Source of the DNA: an uncultured Verrucomicrobiota bacterium
GTDB lineage: Bacteria; Verrucomicrobiota; Verrucomicrobiia; Limisphaerales; UBA9464
DNA length: 59,926 nucleotides
Direction: 5' to 3'
Assembly (NCBI GenBank): GCA_903835555.1
Contig: CAILNN010000251.1
Location: 1-59,926, forward strand
Positions 1-8,435 of the stretch are shown piece after piece. Numbering within the stretch: position 1 is the first letter of the stretch; the number at the start of each line of letters is the position of its first letter. Below the pieces are notes generated by a model that saw only the letters and a list, made by a program, of their open reading frames with translations, was not told the DNA's origin and made no database searches. A program made the translations under genes and the position numbers.

Positions 1-76
1 CAGGCGGGGGCTTCGTTGCTCCTCGGTCACGTATTTCGTCGCAATATGCTCCCTCGTCGCGCCTCGCCCCCGCCTG
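1..76. repeat. Inverted repeat at the window edge
   Basis: An 11-bp perfect inverted repeat, CAGGCGGGGGC at 1-11 and GCCCCCGCCTG at 66-76, encloses 54 bp and is followed by TTTT at 77-80. The window begins inside it, so the full element is not visible. It could be a long hairpin terminator for a plus-strand gene to the left or the edge of an intergenic repeat. The minus strand is also open from an ATG at 103-105 to the window edge, so a partial gene cannot be ruled out. Confidence 0.45.
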
Positions 77-202
77 TTTTGGCTGGCGCATATAGACAAA
101 GCCATTTTGAAAACGCGGCCTAGACAAAGGACAGTAGGAGCTGAGAGACCGCAGTCGATATGCCCATGGGATAGTCCGGGATCAACTCCCTGGCACCCCG
201 TG

Positions 203-1663
203 ATGCGCCGTTCGAGTTTGCAGGCGGACGACCACTTAAGTATCGTACCTTCCGTGCGTCGTATTCTGCTCCGCTCCATTACTTTTCTATTTCTTGCCAC
301 CGGCTTTATCCAATCCGCACGGGCGCTGCCACCGGTTATTCATGTTTTCCAAGAGATTTCGGCTTCATCGGTTTCGCTGCGATGGCAGGTGAATCGTTCA
401 AATTGGCTCTCAACCGTTGAAACTCGGGACGACTTGAGCTTGGGTTCCTGGGAATCTGCCCCGGGAACCGCTTGGCCATCCACAGCGACCAATTGGTCCG
501 ACCTTCGCCCCCAAAATGCCAAAACCCGCTTCTATCGGGTGATTGCCATGCCTCCGGTCGGGCATCCTGGACAGTTGCTGTCGGCGACTTGGGTCGAAAC
601 CTTCTCCATCGCCCAACTGGATGCTCTCTTTCAATTTGCCGGAGCGGCAATTTCCGCCAAATACGCCGTAGGACTGTACGATGTGACCTATGAAACGGTC
701 GACCCGTACGGAGCGCCCATTCTGGCTTCCGGAGCCATCCTGGTTCCCGTTGCTCACACCAACGCTGCTGCTTTGGTCGCTTACGACCATGGCACGTCCA
801 TCGAGAAAAGTGATGTGCCATCCGAACCGAATCTGGAAGGGGTACTCGCCTCCGCCTTTGCCGCAGATGGCTACATTGCCGTGGCCCCCGATTATCTTGG
901 CCTGGGGGCGTCGCCTGGTTTCCATCCCTACCTCCATGCCGCAACCGAAGCATCCGCCACCATCGACCTTCTGCGGGCGACCCGTCAGTTTTGTTCGTCC
1001 AACGCGCTCGCGCTTAACGGTCAACTGTTTATCTCCGGTTACTCGCAAGGCGGGCATTCAGCTCTCGCCACCCTACGAGCCTTGGAGGCCCAGGGAACCA
1101 ACGAGTTTTCTGTCACCGCTTGCGGATGCGGGTCGGGTCCATATGATTTGGCCGGGGTGAGTACCCAGGATTTTCTATCCGGTCGTGTGCCGCCCAATCC
1201 CTACTATTTCCTCTACCTCCTTGCGGCCTATCAGGATGTTTACGGCTTAGCACCGAGCCTGGGTGACTTATTGGCACCTCCTTACAACAGCACGTTGCCA
1301 CCGCTCATGGATGGTTTGCATTCCGACACCGTGGTCAATGGCGCCATGCCCCCTGTTCCCGTTAGTATCCTGGCTCCGGGAGAATTGGCGGATTTCAGGA
1401 GTAACGCGAACAATCCCCTACGGCTCGCCCTGGCAGAGAACTCGCTCTTGGATTGGACTCCAAAGTCCCCGCTGCGCCTCTACAGCTGCTCCGGTGATGA
1501 GGACGTGGTTCCAGCAAACTCCAAGGCGGCTTACGACTCGTTCCAAGCCCGGGGTGTCACTCAGGTGCAATGGCAGGACCCAAAACCCGGTGCTACCCAC
1601 GACACTTGTGCTATTCCGGCCCTTTTCTCCATCAAAGCTTGGTTTGATACGTTAAGGAAATAG
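203..1663 (+). CDS. Secreted alpha/beta hydrolase (lipase/esterase-like)
   Basis: Predicted exported serine hydrolase of about 486 residues. I chose the ATG at 203 because it gives a basic N-terminus and then a hydrophobic signal segment (ILLRSITFLFLATGFIQSARA); the frame is open further upstream to 107. After the signal comes a beta-sandwich-like stretch ending in FYRV, a style common in verrucomicrobial secreted proteins. The catalytic domain follows: a GYSQGG nucleophile elbow (serine about residue 281 from this start), an acidic CSGDEDVVP segment and a late THDTC histidine, which would complete a Ser-Asp-His triad. The overall form resembles secretory lipases or tannase/feruloyl-esterase-like proteins. 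The substrate is not predictable. It is convergent with the next gene. Confidence 0.8.
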   Translation: MRRSSLQADDHLSIVPSVRRILLRSITFLFLATGFIQSARALPPVIHVFQEISASSVSLRWQVNRSNWLSTVETRDDLSLGSWESAPGTAWPSTATNWSDLRPQNAKTRFYRVIAMPPVGHPGQLLSATWVETFSIAQLDALFQFAGAAISAKYAVGLYDVTYETVDPYGAPILASGAILVPVAHTNAAALVAYDHGTSIEKSDVPSEPNLEGVLASAFAADGYIAVAPDYLGLGASPGFHPYLHAATEASATIDLLRATRQFCSSNALALNGQLFISGYSQGGHSALATLRALEAQGTNEFSVTACGCGSGPYDLAGVSTQDFLSGRVPPNPYYFLYLLAAYQDVYGLAPSLGDLLAPPYNSTLPPLMDGLHSDTVVNGAMPPVPVSILAPGELADFRSNANNPLRLALAENSLLDWTPKSPLRLYSCSGDEDVVPANSKAAYDSFQARGVTQVQWQDPKPGATHDTCAIPALFSIKAWFDTLRK

Positions 1664-1700
1664 GTGTCGTGCAATGTGAACAGTTTTCGTTTAGTTGCCA

Positions 1701-2300
1701 TTAGGTTTTTAGCTCCAGTGATTCATGTCGGGCACCCATGAAGGCGTTTTCCCTTTGGATAAGATAAGACGGCATATTTGTGATATCATTCCCGTCAATG
1801 CTAACAACGCGCCATGTCTCGCTCCTAACAGATGGAGTATCGCCGACGACTACTGGCGATTCGTCTCGGTTGTACCAGCGCACCTTGCCTGGCATTAGCC
1901 GAACGGTCGCACCAATTGGATGAAGTGAAACCTGCAGATTGTAAGATGGACGACCCAATTCTCGCCAGTATAGACGGAGAACATTTTTTACGGCTGCGAA
2001 CAGCTCGCATTTCATCCGTTGACATCCTTCGGGCATTTCGATGTCATTGAGACTACCCATTCCACCAAAAATCCCTTCAATTTCCCGTGCAAGCAGGTAT
2101 CGCTGACCAACTTGAAAGCCGCCCGAGAATTCGGATTCAGCCTTGGCATGAAAGGTTGCAAGAACATCTGCCCAATGTGAATTGTGTGGCCTCAGGTCAT
2201 CACTCAAACGCTTCAAAGTTGCCAAGAGAATGTTTTCTTCGGATCGCTTTGTTCGACTGAATAATCTCTTGAAGATGTCTGCTATTCCGTTCTGGAACAT
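1701..2300 (-). CDS. DUF6966-like hypothetical protein
   Basis: A 199-residue soluble protein with no signal peptide or membrane segment. The central motif FGGMGSLNDIEM followed by a helical LFAAVKNVLRLYWREL segment resembles the DUF6966 family, small bacterial proteins of unknown role. That match is from memory of the motif. The C-terminal ~80 residues look beta-rich and unrelated to that family. The gene looks more AT-rich than its flanks, which may mean it was acquired. It lies 42 bp downstream of the pectate-lyase-like gene on the same strand but shows no functional link. Function unknown. Confidence 0.6.
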   Translation of the reverse strand: MFQNGIADIFKRLFSRTKRSEENILLATLKRLSDDLRPHNSHWADVLATFHAKAESEFSGGFQVGQRYLLAREIEGIFGGMGSLNDIEMPEGCQRMKCELFAAVKNVLRLYWRELGRPSYNLQVSLHPIGATVRLMPGKVRWYNRDESPVVVGDTPSVRSETWRVVSIDGNDITNMPSYLIQRENAFMGARHESLELKT

Positions 2301-2342
2301 TCCGCTACCAAATCATATGGGTAAATTGCCATCAAGACCGTT

Positions 2343-4211
2343 TCATCGCCCGCCGCTCATGGCCCGCCCCGAATAGGGCAGGGTATGCCCTTCACCACGA
2401 CGAATGACGGATTCTTTCTCTCCCCGGATTTCGCGAACTAGCGTTGAAAATGGATTCCCGTTAAAGCAAACCTCGGAGAAGAAGGTGAAGACCTCCGCAT
2501 CGTGCGTGACAAACATGGGACCCAACTGACCGGACGTGGTGGTGTAGCTGAAACCACCCAACAGTTCGCTCCGTCCGCCATGAAAGGTTTTCAGCAATGT
2601 CCCGCCGCGCTCCGTTTTGTAGCCCAGAATCCAGAGCTGCCCGCCATCATTCGCCAGATGGGTCCCTTCGTTTTCAATGTTCAACTGCTTCGCCCAGACC
2701 CGCTGCCCCCGCAGTACCAACTGATCGGTGACCACATCTTCGAGGTATAGTTCTCCCCCCACCGCTTGTTCCCGGCTGTGGATCGGGCAATCCGAAACGC
2801 TTCGTAAAATCACCTTTCGTCGACTGGCAATTTCCAACCCGCCGCCAATGTATCCGAAATGGTCAAAGCTGACCGGAGCAACCTCCCCGCCTTCGATGCG
2901 GAAAGACGGGTGATCCGATTGCCCATAATTGATCATTCCACCGACGCCTGCCAACCGATGCACCTTGCTTCGAAGGATGACGGTCGACTTGATTCGATAG
3001 CTTCCCGGCAGGAATACCGTGGTCGCACCGGAGTCAATGGCGCGTTGGATCGATTCCGCCGAATCGTTGCCCCCCGTCGGGTCGGCTCCAAACCGATCCA
3101 CCGTGGCCCAGGAGTCCGGTGCATCCCACGGGATGATCGGCATTTCTTGGATGGGCAAACGACTGGACTCTTTTGCGGACGGAAACGCCTCGAAGGTAGA
3201 TCGGCTTGAATACTCGTGAATGTTGGGACCTAGGGAACCCGGTTTGTCGGTCCCTTGAACCCGGAAGGCAGCTCCCGAATCGGGCGTGGCCACGTCCGCC
3301 ACGGCGCGCCCGTATCCCGTCGTAGCCACATCGCGCAGCCACACGGAGCCACCATTGTAATTGATGATGGCCGGAGTTCCCGAGGCTCCATCTTTCCCAC
3401 GTAAGTTGGCGTCCAGGAGAGCGACCGTTCCATAAGTCTTCAGAACCGGGACCCGATTATCGCTGACCAGCCTCCGAATTGTGATGGGCTGTCCGGCATT
3501 TTCGAAGCCGACCATTCGCTGTCCACGCAGGATCAAGTCTTCAAATGTCTGGCTATTCACCGCACCTGCTGTCGTTACCCCGCGATCAAAGCCGACGACT
3601 TCGCAACGCTCGACCAATAGAGGCCCGTTCATATCCCGATGCCCAAGATCGATTCCGGTAACGCCTCCGCCATCTGTATCGATAAAGCGGCAATTCCGGA
3701 TCGCCCCCGAATTATTGGAATAAAATTGCAGTGCTATGGCACCTCGATTACCCGAACCGATATCGAAGGTCAGGTTTTCGACGTAATTATGGAACCAATC
3801 GGCAGAACCAAATCCTCCACACCACATCATCGCCGCCGGTTTGGCAGGATCGGGAATGGCCCCGTCTTTGAGTCGAATTCGACAACGACCTGCGTTGGAA
3901 CCATGAAGAAAGGTGAACCCCCAGTTATCGTGTCCGCCCCATTTCTTGGGCCACATCAGGGTTCGACTGATGAGATAGGTGCCGGGCGGAAAATAAAGCA
4001 TATGATGCTTTCCAACATGCTCATTCAGAGCGCGTTGGAGTGCATCCGTGTCGTCTGTCATTCCGTCCCCTTTTGCGTCATAGGGGGGCAGGGTCACGTT
4101 CACGACGAAAGGCGATGCTGGGTAAATCTCGCCCGAGGACTCAATCGCCGCGCAGCGACCGATAATCGCCGCGAAAACCGAGAGGAGAGAACATAGAATC
4201 CTAGGTACCAT
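2343..4211 (-). CDS. Secreted pectate lyase-like right-handed beta-helix protein
   Basis: A 622-residue exported protein with a signal peptide (MVPRILCSLLSVFAAIIGRCAA). The mature part contains two copies of the Pectate_lyase_3 / GH28-like start motif: YDAKGDGMTDDTDALQRAL near residue 45 and FGADPTGGNDSAESIQRAID near residue 375. Each is followed by short beta-strand rungs (TVFLPGSYRI, MLYFPPGTYLI). Two beta-helix modules in one chain resemble the fungal beta-1,3-glucanase/polygalacturonase-type fold. A polysaccharide-active or surface-binding role is likely; the polymer cannot be read from sequence. It is divergent from the glycine-zipper lipoprotein gene. Confidence 0.75.
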   Translation of the reverse strand: MVPRILCSLLSVFAAIIGRCAAIESSGEIYPASPFVVNVTLPPYDAKGDGMTDDTDALQRALNEHVGKHHMLYFPPGTYLISRTLMWPKKWGGHDNWGFTFLHGSNAGRCRIRLKDGAIPDPAKPAAMMWCGGFGSADWFHNYVENLTFDIGSGNRGAIALQFYSNNSGAIRNCRFIDTDGGGVTGIDLGHRDMNGPLLVERCEVVGFDRGVTTAGAVNSQTFEDLILRGQRMVGFENAGQPITIRRLVSDNRVPVLKTYGTVALLDANLRGKDGASGTPAIINYNGGSVWLRDVATTGYGRAVADVATPDSGAAFRVQGTDKPGSLGPNIHEYSSRSTFEAFPSAKESSRLPIQEMPIIPWDAPDSWATVDRFGADPTGGNDSAESIQRAIDSGATTVFLPGSYRIKSTVILRSKVHRLAGVGGMINYGQSDHPSFRIEGGEVAPVSFDHFGYIGGGLEIASRRKVILRSVSDCPIHSREQAVGGELYLEDVVTDQLVLRGQRVWAKQLNIENEGTHLANDGGQLWILGYKTERGGTLLKTFHGGRSELLGGFSYTTTSGQLGPMFVTHDAEVFTFFSEVCFNGNPFSTLVREIRGEKESVIRRGEGHTLPYSGRAMSGGR

Positions 4212-4465
4212 GGCTATTCATCAAACTGGCTAATTGTAAGGCCGCTAGCCTCGGGAAACAGGCGTCGAATGGTCCCAATTCGTCTTGAAGCGTCGCACCA
4301 TCGATTCTCATGGTTGCCAAAGAACGAAGCGAAGAAAGGGGAAATTTGGGAAAAATGGGAAAGCCATTTTGAAAACACGCCATGGAAATCCTTGCGCGAT
4401 TTTCCGAAACTAATTGGGTCTTGCAACGTCTGATGCCTTGTCTGGAAATGTCTGGACGCTACTTC

Positions 4466-5197
4466 ATGAATGTCTCTTTTCACCGTTCGGTGGTCTTGGT
4501 GGCCTTGACCGCCGTGCTTGCTGGATGCGTTGATCCCTACGGCCAACCCAACTACACCGGCAGCGGAGCCTTGATCGGCGGTGGCTCTGGAGCCTTGCTG
4601 GGAGCCGCCATAGACCGTCGAAATCCCGCTGCTGGTGCGTTGATTGGTGGTGCGGCCGGTCTGCTGACCGGAAGCCTCATTGGACACAGCATGGATGAAG
4701 ATGCCCGCCGACGCTATTACTACCAACCACCCCCGGTTTACGTACCACCGCCGCCGGCCGCAGCCTACGTGGCCCCGCCTCCTCAAGTCCCCCCTCCGAG
4801 CATTTCCGATATCAAGTCGATGGCCCGGTCAGGCGTGAGCGAAGACGTCATCATGAGCCAGATTACCCGCAGTCATGCGGTCTACTCGCTCGACGCCAAC
4901 GCGATTATTGATCTGAAAAACGCCGGGGTTTCGGATGCCGTTGTCCACCTCATGATGATGAGCGCCAGCGACGCCGTTGTTTCCCAGCCACCGCCGAGCC
5001 CTCCGGTAGAGACGATCGCGGTAGCGCCCGGGCCTGACTATTACTGGTGTCGCGGTGAGTGGAGCTGGTCTGGCAGTGCCTGGGTCTGGATCCCTGGCCG
5101 TTGGGTCGCACCACCTCGGCGCGGAGCCATTTGGGTGGAAACCTATTGGGTTCGCGGACCTCGCGGCTGGTATCGGGTGTCCGGTCACTGGCGGTAG
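4466..5197 (+). CDS. Glycine-zipper lipoprotein
   Basis: About 243 residues. I chose the ATG at 4466 because it gives a lipoprotein signal peptide with lipobox LAGC (VVLVALTAVLAGC); the frame is open back to 4382. A glycine-zipper segment follows (GSGALIGGGSGALLGAAIDRRNPAAGALIGGAAGLLTGSLIG), as in YMGG/Rick_17kDa-type outer-membrane lipoproteins. Then come a proline/tyrosine-rich linker and a small helical domain (SISDIKSMARSGVSEDVIMSQI). The C-terminus is rich in Trp/Tyr/Arg (WCRGEWSWSG..WVWIPGRWV), like YXWD/WXXGXW beta-repeat proteins. Likely an outer-membrane or periplasmic lipoprotein of unknown role. Confidence 0.8.
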   Translation: MNVSFHRSVVLVALTAVLAGCVDPYGQPNYTGSGALIGGGSGALLGAAIDRRNPAAGALIGGAAGLLTGSLIGHSMDEDARRRYYYQPPPVYVPPPPAAAYVAPPPQVPPPSISDIKSMARSGVSEDVIMSQITRSHAVYSLDANAIIDLKNAGVSDAVVHLMMMSASDAVVSQPPPSPPVETIAVAPGPDYYWCRGEWSWSGSAWVWIPGRWVAPPRRGAIWVETYWVRGPRGWYRVSGHWR

Positions 5198-5780
5198 AGA
5201 TCGGCCGTTTTGAAGGCCTCGAGAAAACGGCTGTAAGTCCCCGCCAAAGCTCAAACGGAATTCCAACACAGCAGCAATGCTCCAAGGTGAGGCAAATTGC
5301 TGCCCAATCATACTCACCTCGACATCCGCGCTTTCGGGGGAAATCCTTGACCGTGAGTTCCTCATAGAGAATTAGGCGATTGGCAAATGGTCCTGCGATC
5401 GCCCCATTCTATTCCAGACGCAGTATACGGATTGCTGGTCAAATATTGTCAGTGTGCTTAAAAAGCGACAATATTTTGCATTTTATTCAGTTCAAGGGCG
5501 AACGATGCGCGGCCTTCACAATTTCCGCGAGGGCTTGTCGTGATCGTATTCTTGATGATGACGGATAGATAATTCGGGCAAAAAGGGGTCCTTTTGTGTC
5601 ATCGAACAGGACCAAGTGAATTCGCGACAAAAGTGGATTTCGGTTTTTTGGCCCAATGAAAGCAGTTGGAACGCCGGGTGCTTCAATGGGTTACACCCGG
5701 CAATATTCGACAAAGACGGGCCGGTGGATGGATAAGTGACCCGACAACCCAACAGTAATACAACGCTAATAAAACGTTCT
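5198..5780. other. Long leader region before the urea operon
   Basis: 583 bp without a convincing gene. It holds an 8-bp stem hairpin just after the glycine-zipper gene (GCCGTTTT 5204-5211, AAAACGGC 5224-5231; no U-tract). It also holds a 10-bp inverted repeat (5441-5476) and a second hairpin with stem GCCGGGTG/CACCCGGC (5673-5680, 5694-5701). I found no clear sigma-54 -24/-12 element and no strong sigma-70 promoter by eye. The 62-codon frame at 5380-5568 has no recognisable features and was not called. Confidence 0.5.
5441..5476. promoter_or_regulatory. Candidate operator: 10-bp inverted repeat
   Basis: AAATATTGTC (5441-5450) and GACAATATTT (5467-5476) are perfect reverse complements separated by 16 bp. 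A further half-site-like CAATATT lies at 5701-5707. The site is about 305 bp upstream of the porin start codon and could bind a dimeric regulator of the urea operon. The regulator is unknown; a simple mRNA hairpin is the alternative. Confidence 0.35.
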
Positions 5781-7040
5781 ATGCCAATTCTTTCTCGATC
5801 TTTGCCATCCCGACTGCTTCGGTCGGCAGTCTGGGCAGTTCTACCGGCGGCGACAGTGGCTACTTCATTAATTTCAATGCCTGCCTGGGCCGATGAAACC
5901 GACCGACTGAAGAAACTCGAGGATGAAAACGCTGCGCTTAAGAGTCGCCTCGATAGCTTGGAGCAGATGGCCAAAAAGGAAGGGATTTTGACTGAATCGG
6001 CAACAAATACCGTCCGGGCCCTCAGCCCAATCCAACTGAGCGGCTTCGTTACCAGCTCCTACTTCTACGATACGAGCAATCCGAAGAGCGGAACTTCGCC
6101 TGGATATTTATGGAATCGAAAGTCCGATTCCTTTGCCCTCAACAAGGTCAAGTTGACGATTGCCAGTCCGGCAGTGGAGCGCAGCGGAGATTCGTGGGGG
6201 GTTGGATATCGTGCCTCCATGATTTTCGGTCAGGACGCCGCGATCGTGAACACGAAGTCTTCCACGGTCGGCTTCAGCAGTCTGCGCGAAGCTTATGTGG
6301 AATTAAATGCTCCAATCGGCACAGGTTTGAATTTCAAAGCCGGCGAATTGATCTCGCTTTTGAACTATGAGTCAGGAGATGGCGGTGCGGTGAATGACAA
6401 TTTTTCCCAAGGTTATCAGTGGTTCTATACCGGCAACCCTCCTGCCGCCGGGGCTCAATTGGGTTATACCTTCACCGATTGGCTCGACGCCAAGGTGCGC
6501 CTCCAAAACGGCCTTTATGCCGGTCCAATTGACAACAATCAGAGCAAGACCGTCATGGCCTCTATTGGAGTCAAGCCGACGGACAAGATCTGGATGAATT
6601 TCGTCGGTTTCACCGGTCGGGAAAATGACAGCTTGCGCATTGTTCAAGGGGTTTCCCTTTTGGGAGGATGGAGTGTCACCGATAAGTTCCATGTCGGAAC
6701 TGAATTGGACTATTTTGATTTCAACATTGGCCACAAAGACCATGCCGTTTGGTCGACCGGTGGATGGTTCTCCTATGCCCTTACCGACAAGGTCGGCGCA
6801 GCCATCCGGGCAGAATACCTGAGTGATACGGATGGCGTGGATGCCTCGGCCGACCCGCTTGGGTTTGCCCCGAACGCCGGTCAGGACATCTCCAGCGTGG
6901 CATTTACGTTCAATATCAAGCCGCTGCCGCAGGTTAAGATTCAGCCGGAAATTCGGTATGATCATTCCTCGCTGTCGGACGCGTTTGGTTCCAAGAAGGA
7001 CCGCGTCGTCGTGGGAGCAGGTGTCTCCTATCTCTTTTAA
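5781..7040 (+). CDS. Outer-membrane beta-barrel porin (OmpL/BBP2-like), probable urea porin
   Basis: About 419 residues from the ATG at 5781; the frame is open from 5736, but 5781 gives a clean signal peptide ending MPAWA|DE. A short coiled coil follows (TDRLKKLEDENAALKSRLDSLEQM), then an alternating-strand barrel (LSGFVTSSYFYDTSNP, WGVGYRASMIFG) ending in VVVGAGVSYLF with the terminal Phe expected for BAM-dependent insertion. It resembles the BBP2/OmpL-like porin family. It lies 60 bp upstream of urtA on the same strand, so I infer it admits urea or short amides, comparable to FmdC-type porins found near urea/amide operons. Specificity is inferred from context only. Confidence 0.75.
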   Translation: MPILSRSLPSRLLRSAVWAVLPAATVATSLISMPAWADETDRLKKLEDENAALKSRLDSLEQMAKKEGILTESATNTVRALSPIQLSGFVTSSYFYDTSNPKSGTSPGYLWNRKSDSFALNKVKLTIASPAVERSGDSWGVGYRASMIFGQDAAIVNTKSSTVGFSSLREAYVELNAPIGTGLNFKAGELISLLNYESGDGGAVNDNFSQGYQWFYTGNPPAAGAQLGYTFTDWLDAKVRLQNGLYAGPIDNNQSKTVMASIGVKPTDKIWMNFVGFTGRENDSLRIVQGVSLLGGWSVTDKFHVGTELDYFDFNIGHKDHAVWSTGGWFSYALTDKVGAAIRAEYLSDTDGVDASADPLGFAPNAGQDISSVAFTFNIKPLPQVKIQPEIRYDHSSLSDAFGSKKDRVVVGAGVSYLF

Positions 7041-7100
7041 TTCTTGTTAATATATTTTAAACTGAGCTCTAATCCAGAAATTCTCTTGCTTAAGATACTC

Positions 7101-8330
7101 ATGAAATCGTCATTGAAATCTATTGCTGCCGGACTGGCTGCCGGAATTTTGGCCTGGTCGACCCACGCGGCTGAGACGGTCAAAGTCGGCGTTTTGCACT
7201 CTCTCTCCGGAACCATGGCCATCAGCGAAACGTCGCTGAAGGACGTCCTCCTGTTTACCTTCGATGAGATCAACAAAAAGGGCGGCGTGCTTGGAAAGAT
7301 GATCGAGCCGGTCGTTGTCGATCCTGCCTCCAATTGGCCGTTGTTTGCCGAAAAAGCCAGCCAGTTGCTGGAACAGGACAAGGTTGCTGCCGTTTTCGGC
7401 TGCTGGACCTCGGTGAGCCGCAAGTCAGTCTTGCCCGTGTTTGAAAAGGACAATGGACTTCTCTTTTACCCGGTTCAATACGAGGGGGAGGAGTTGTCCA
7501 AGAACATCTTCTACACAGCCGAAGCGGTCAACCAGCAGGCCATTCCGGCCGTCAACTACATGCTGGCCGAAGGCAAGAAGAAGTTTTACCTGCTCGGTTC
7601 CGACTACGTCTATCCCCGTACCACCAACAAGATTCTCAAGAAGTATCTGTTGATGAAAGGTATTCCTGAATCGGACATCGTTGAAATCTACACTCCCTTT
7701 GGCCATACCGACTACCAAACCATCGTCGCTGCCATCAAGCAGTTTTCCGCCGGTGGAAAGGCCTGTGTCATTAGCACCCTGAACGGCGATACCAATGTTC
7801 CGTTCTTCAAAGAATTCGCCAACGCTGGTCTGACTTCTGAAAACTGTCCGGTGGTCTCGTTCTCGATCTCTGAAGACGAATTCCGAGGTCTACCGGCCAA
7901 GGACTTGGTCGGGCACCTCGGCTGCTGGACCTACTTTATGTCCCTCAAGACCCCTGCCAACAAGGCGTTCGTTGATTCCTTCAATGCCTGGCTCACGCAT
8001 CCCGTCGTTACTGGCGTTGATTACAAAGTCACTGTCGATCCCAAAAACCGCGTTACGTGCAGTCCAATGAACCTCTCTCGCATCGGTGTCTATCTGTGGA
8101 AGCAGGCGGTCGAAAAAGCGGGTACCTTCGACGTCGACAAGGTCCGCGACGCGCTGATTGGACAAAAGTTTGATGGACCGACTGGTACGGTGACCATGCA
8201 GGCCAATCATCACTTGATAAACAATGTGTTCATCGGTGAAACGTTGGCCACGGGTCAATTCAAGATCATCAAGAAACTAGGGCCCGTGGCTGGCGAGCCT
8301 TTCAGCGACAAGTTCCTCGCAGGCAAATAA
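7101..8330 (+). CDS. urtA: Urea ABC transporter substrate-binding protein UrtA
   Basis: About 409 residues from the ATG at 7101, which gives a signal peptide ([17 protein letters not shown]). It is the periplasmic urea receptor of the Urt importer, a Leu/Ile/Val-type type-I binding fold. Visible family segments are [49 protein letters not shown] and [14 protein letters not shown], with full-length agreement to UrtA. It is followed by a strong hairpin before urtB, which could raise urtA mRNA over the permease genes. The adjacent urtBCDE and urease genes support urea over branched amino acids. Confidence 0.95.
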   Translation: MKSSLKSIAAGLAAGILAWSTHAAETVKVGVLHSLSGTMAISETSLKDVLLFTFDEINKKGGVLGKMIEPVVVDPASNWPLFAEKASQLLEQDKVAAVFGCWTSVSRKSVLPVFEKDNGLLFYPVQYEGEELSKNIFYTAEAVNQQAIPAVNYMLAEGKKKFYLLGSDYVYPRTTNKILKKYLLMKGIPESDIVEIYTPFGHTDYQTIVAAIKQFSAGGKACVISTLNGDTNVPFFKEFANAGLTSENCPVVSFSISEDEFRGLPAKDLVGHLGCWTYFMSLKTPANKAFVDSFNAWLTHPVVTGVDYKVTVDPKNRVTCSPMNLSRIGVYLWKQAVEKAGTFDVDKVRDALIGQKFDGPTGTVTMQANHHLINNVFIGETLATGQFKIIKKLGPVAGEPFSDKFLAGK

Positions 8331-8380
8331 TTGTCACCAGGTCCATCACCGGACCGATTCGAATTCCGGAATATATCGCC

Positions 8381-8409
8381 GAGGGGCGGGTTTCATCATC
8401 CCGCCCCTC
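8381..8409 (+). terminator. Hairpin in the urtA-urtB gap
   Basis: A perfect 10-bp GC-rich stem: GAGGGGCGGG (8381-8390), 9-nt loop, CCCGCCCCTC (8400-8409), followed by a mixed CTGTTTCTGTT rather than a pure U-tract. It lies 50 bp after the urtA stop and 26 bp before the urtB ATG. It probably acts as a partial terminator or an RNA-stabilising 3' end that makes the binding protein more abundant than the permease. Confidence 0.65.
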
Positions 8410-8435
8410 CTGTTTCTGTTGACGACCCGACCAAC

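Noticed and set aside
5380..5568. 62-codon frame in the urea operon leader
   Set aside because: It overlaps the inverted repeat and shows no family resemblance or ribosome-binding site.
7041..7100. AT-rich near-palindrome TTAATATATTTTAA before urtA as an operator
   Set aside because: Imperfect and easily explained by an AT-rich spacer; not strong enough to call.
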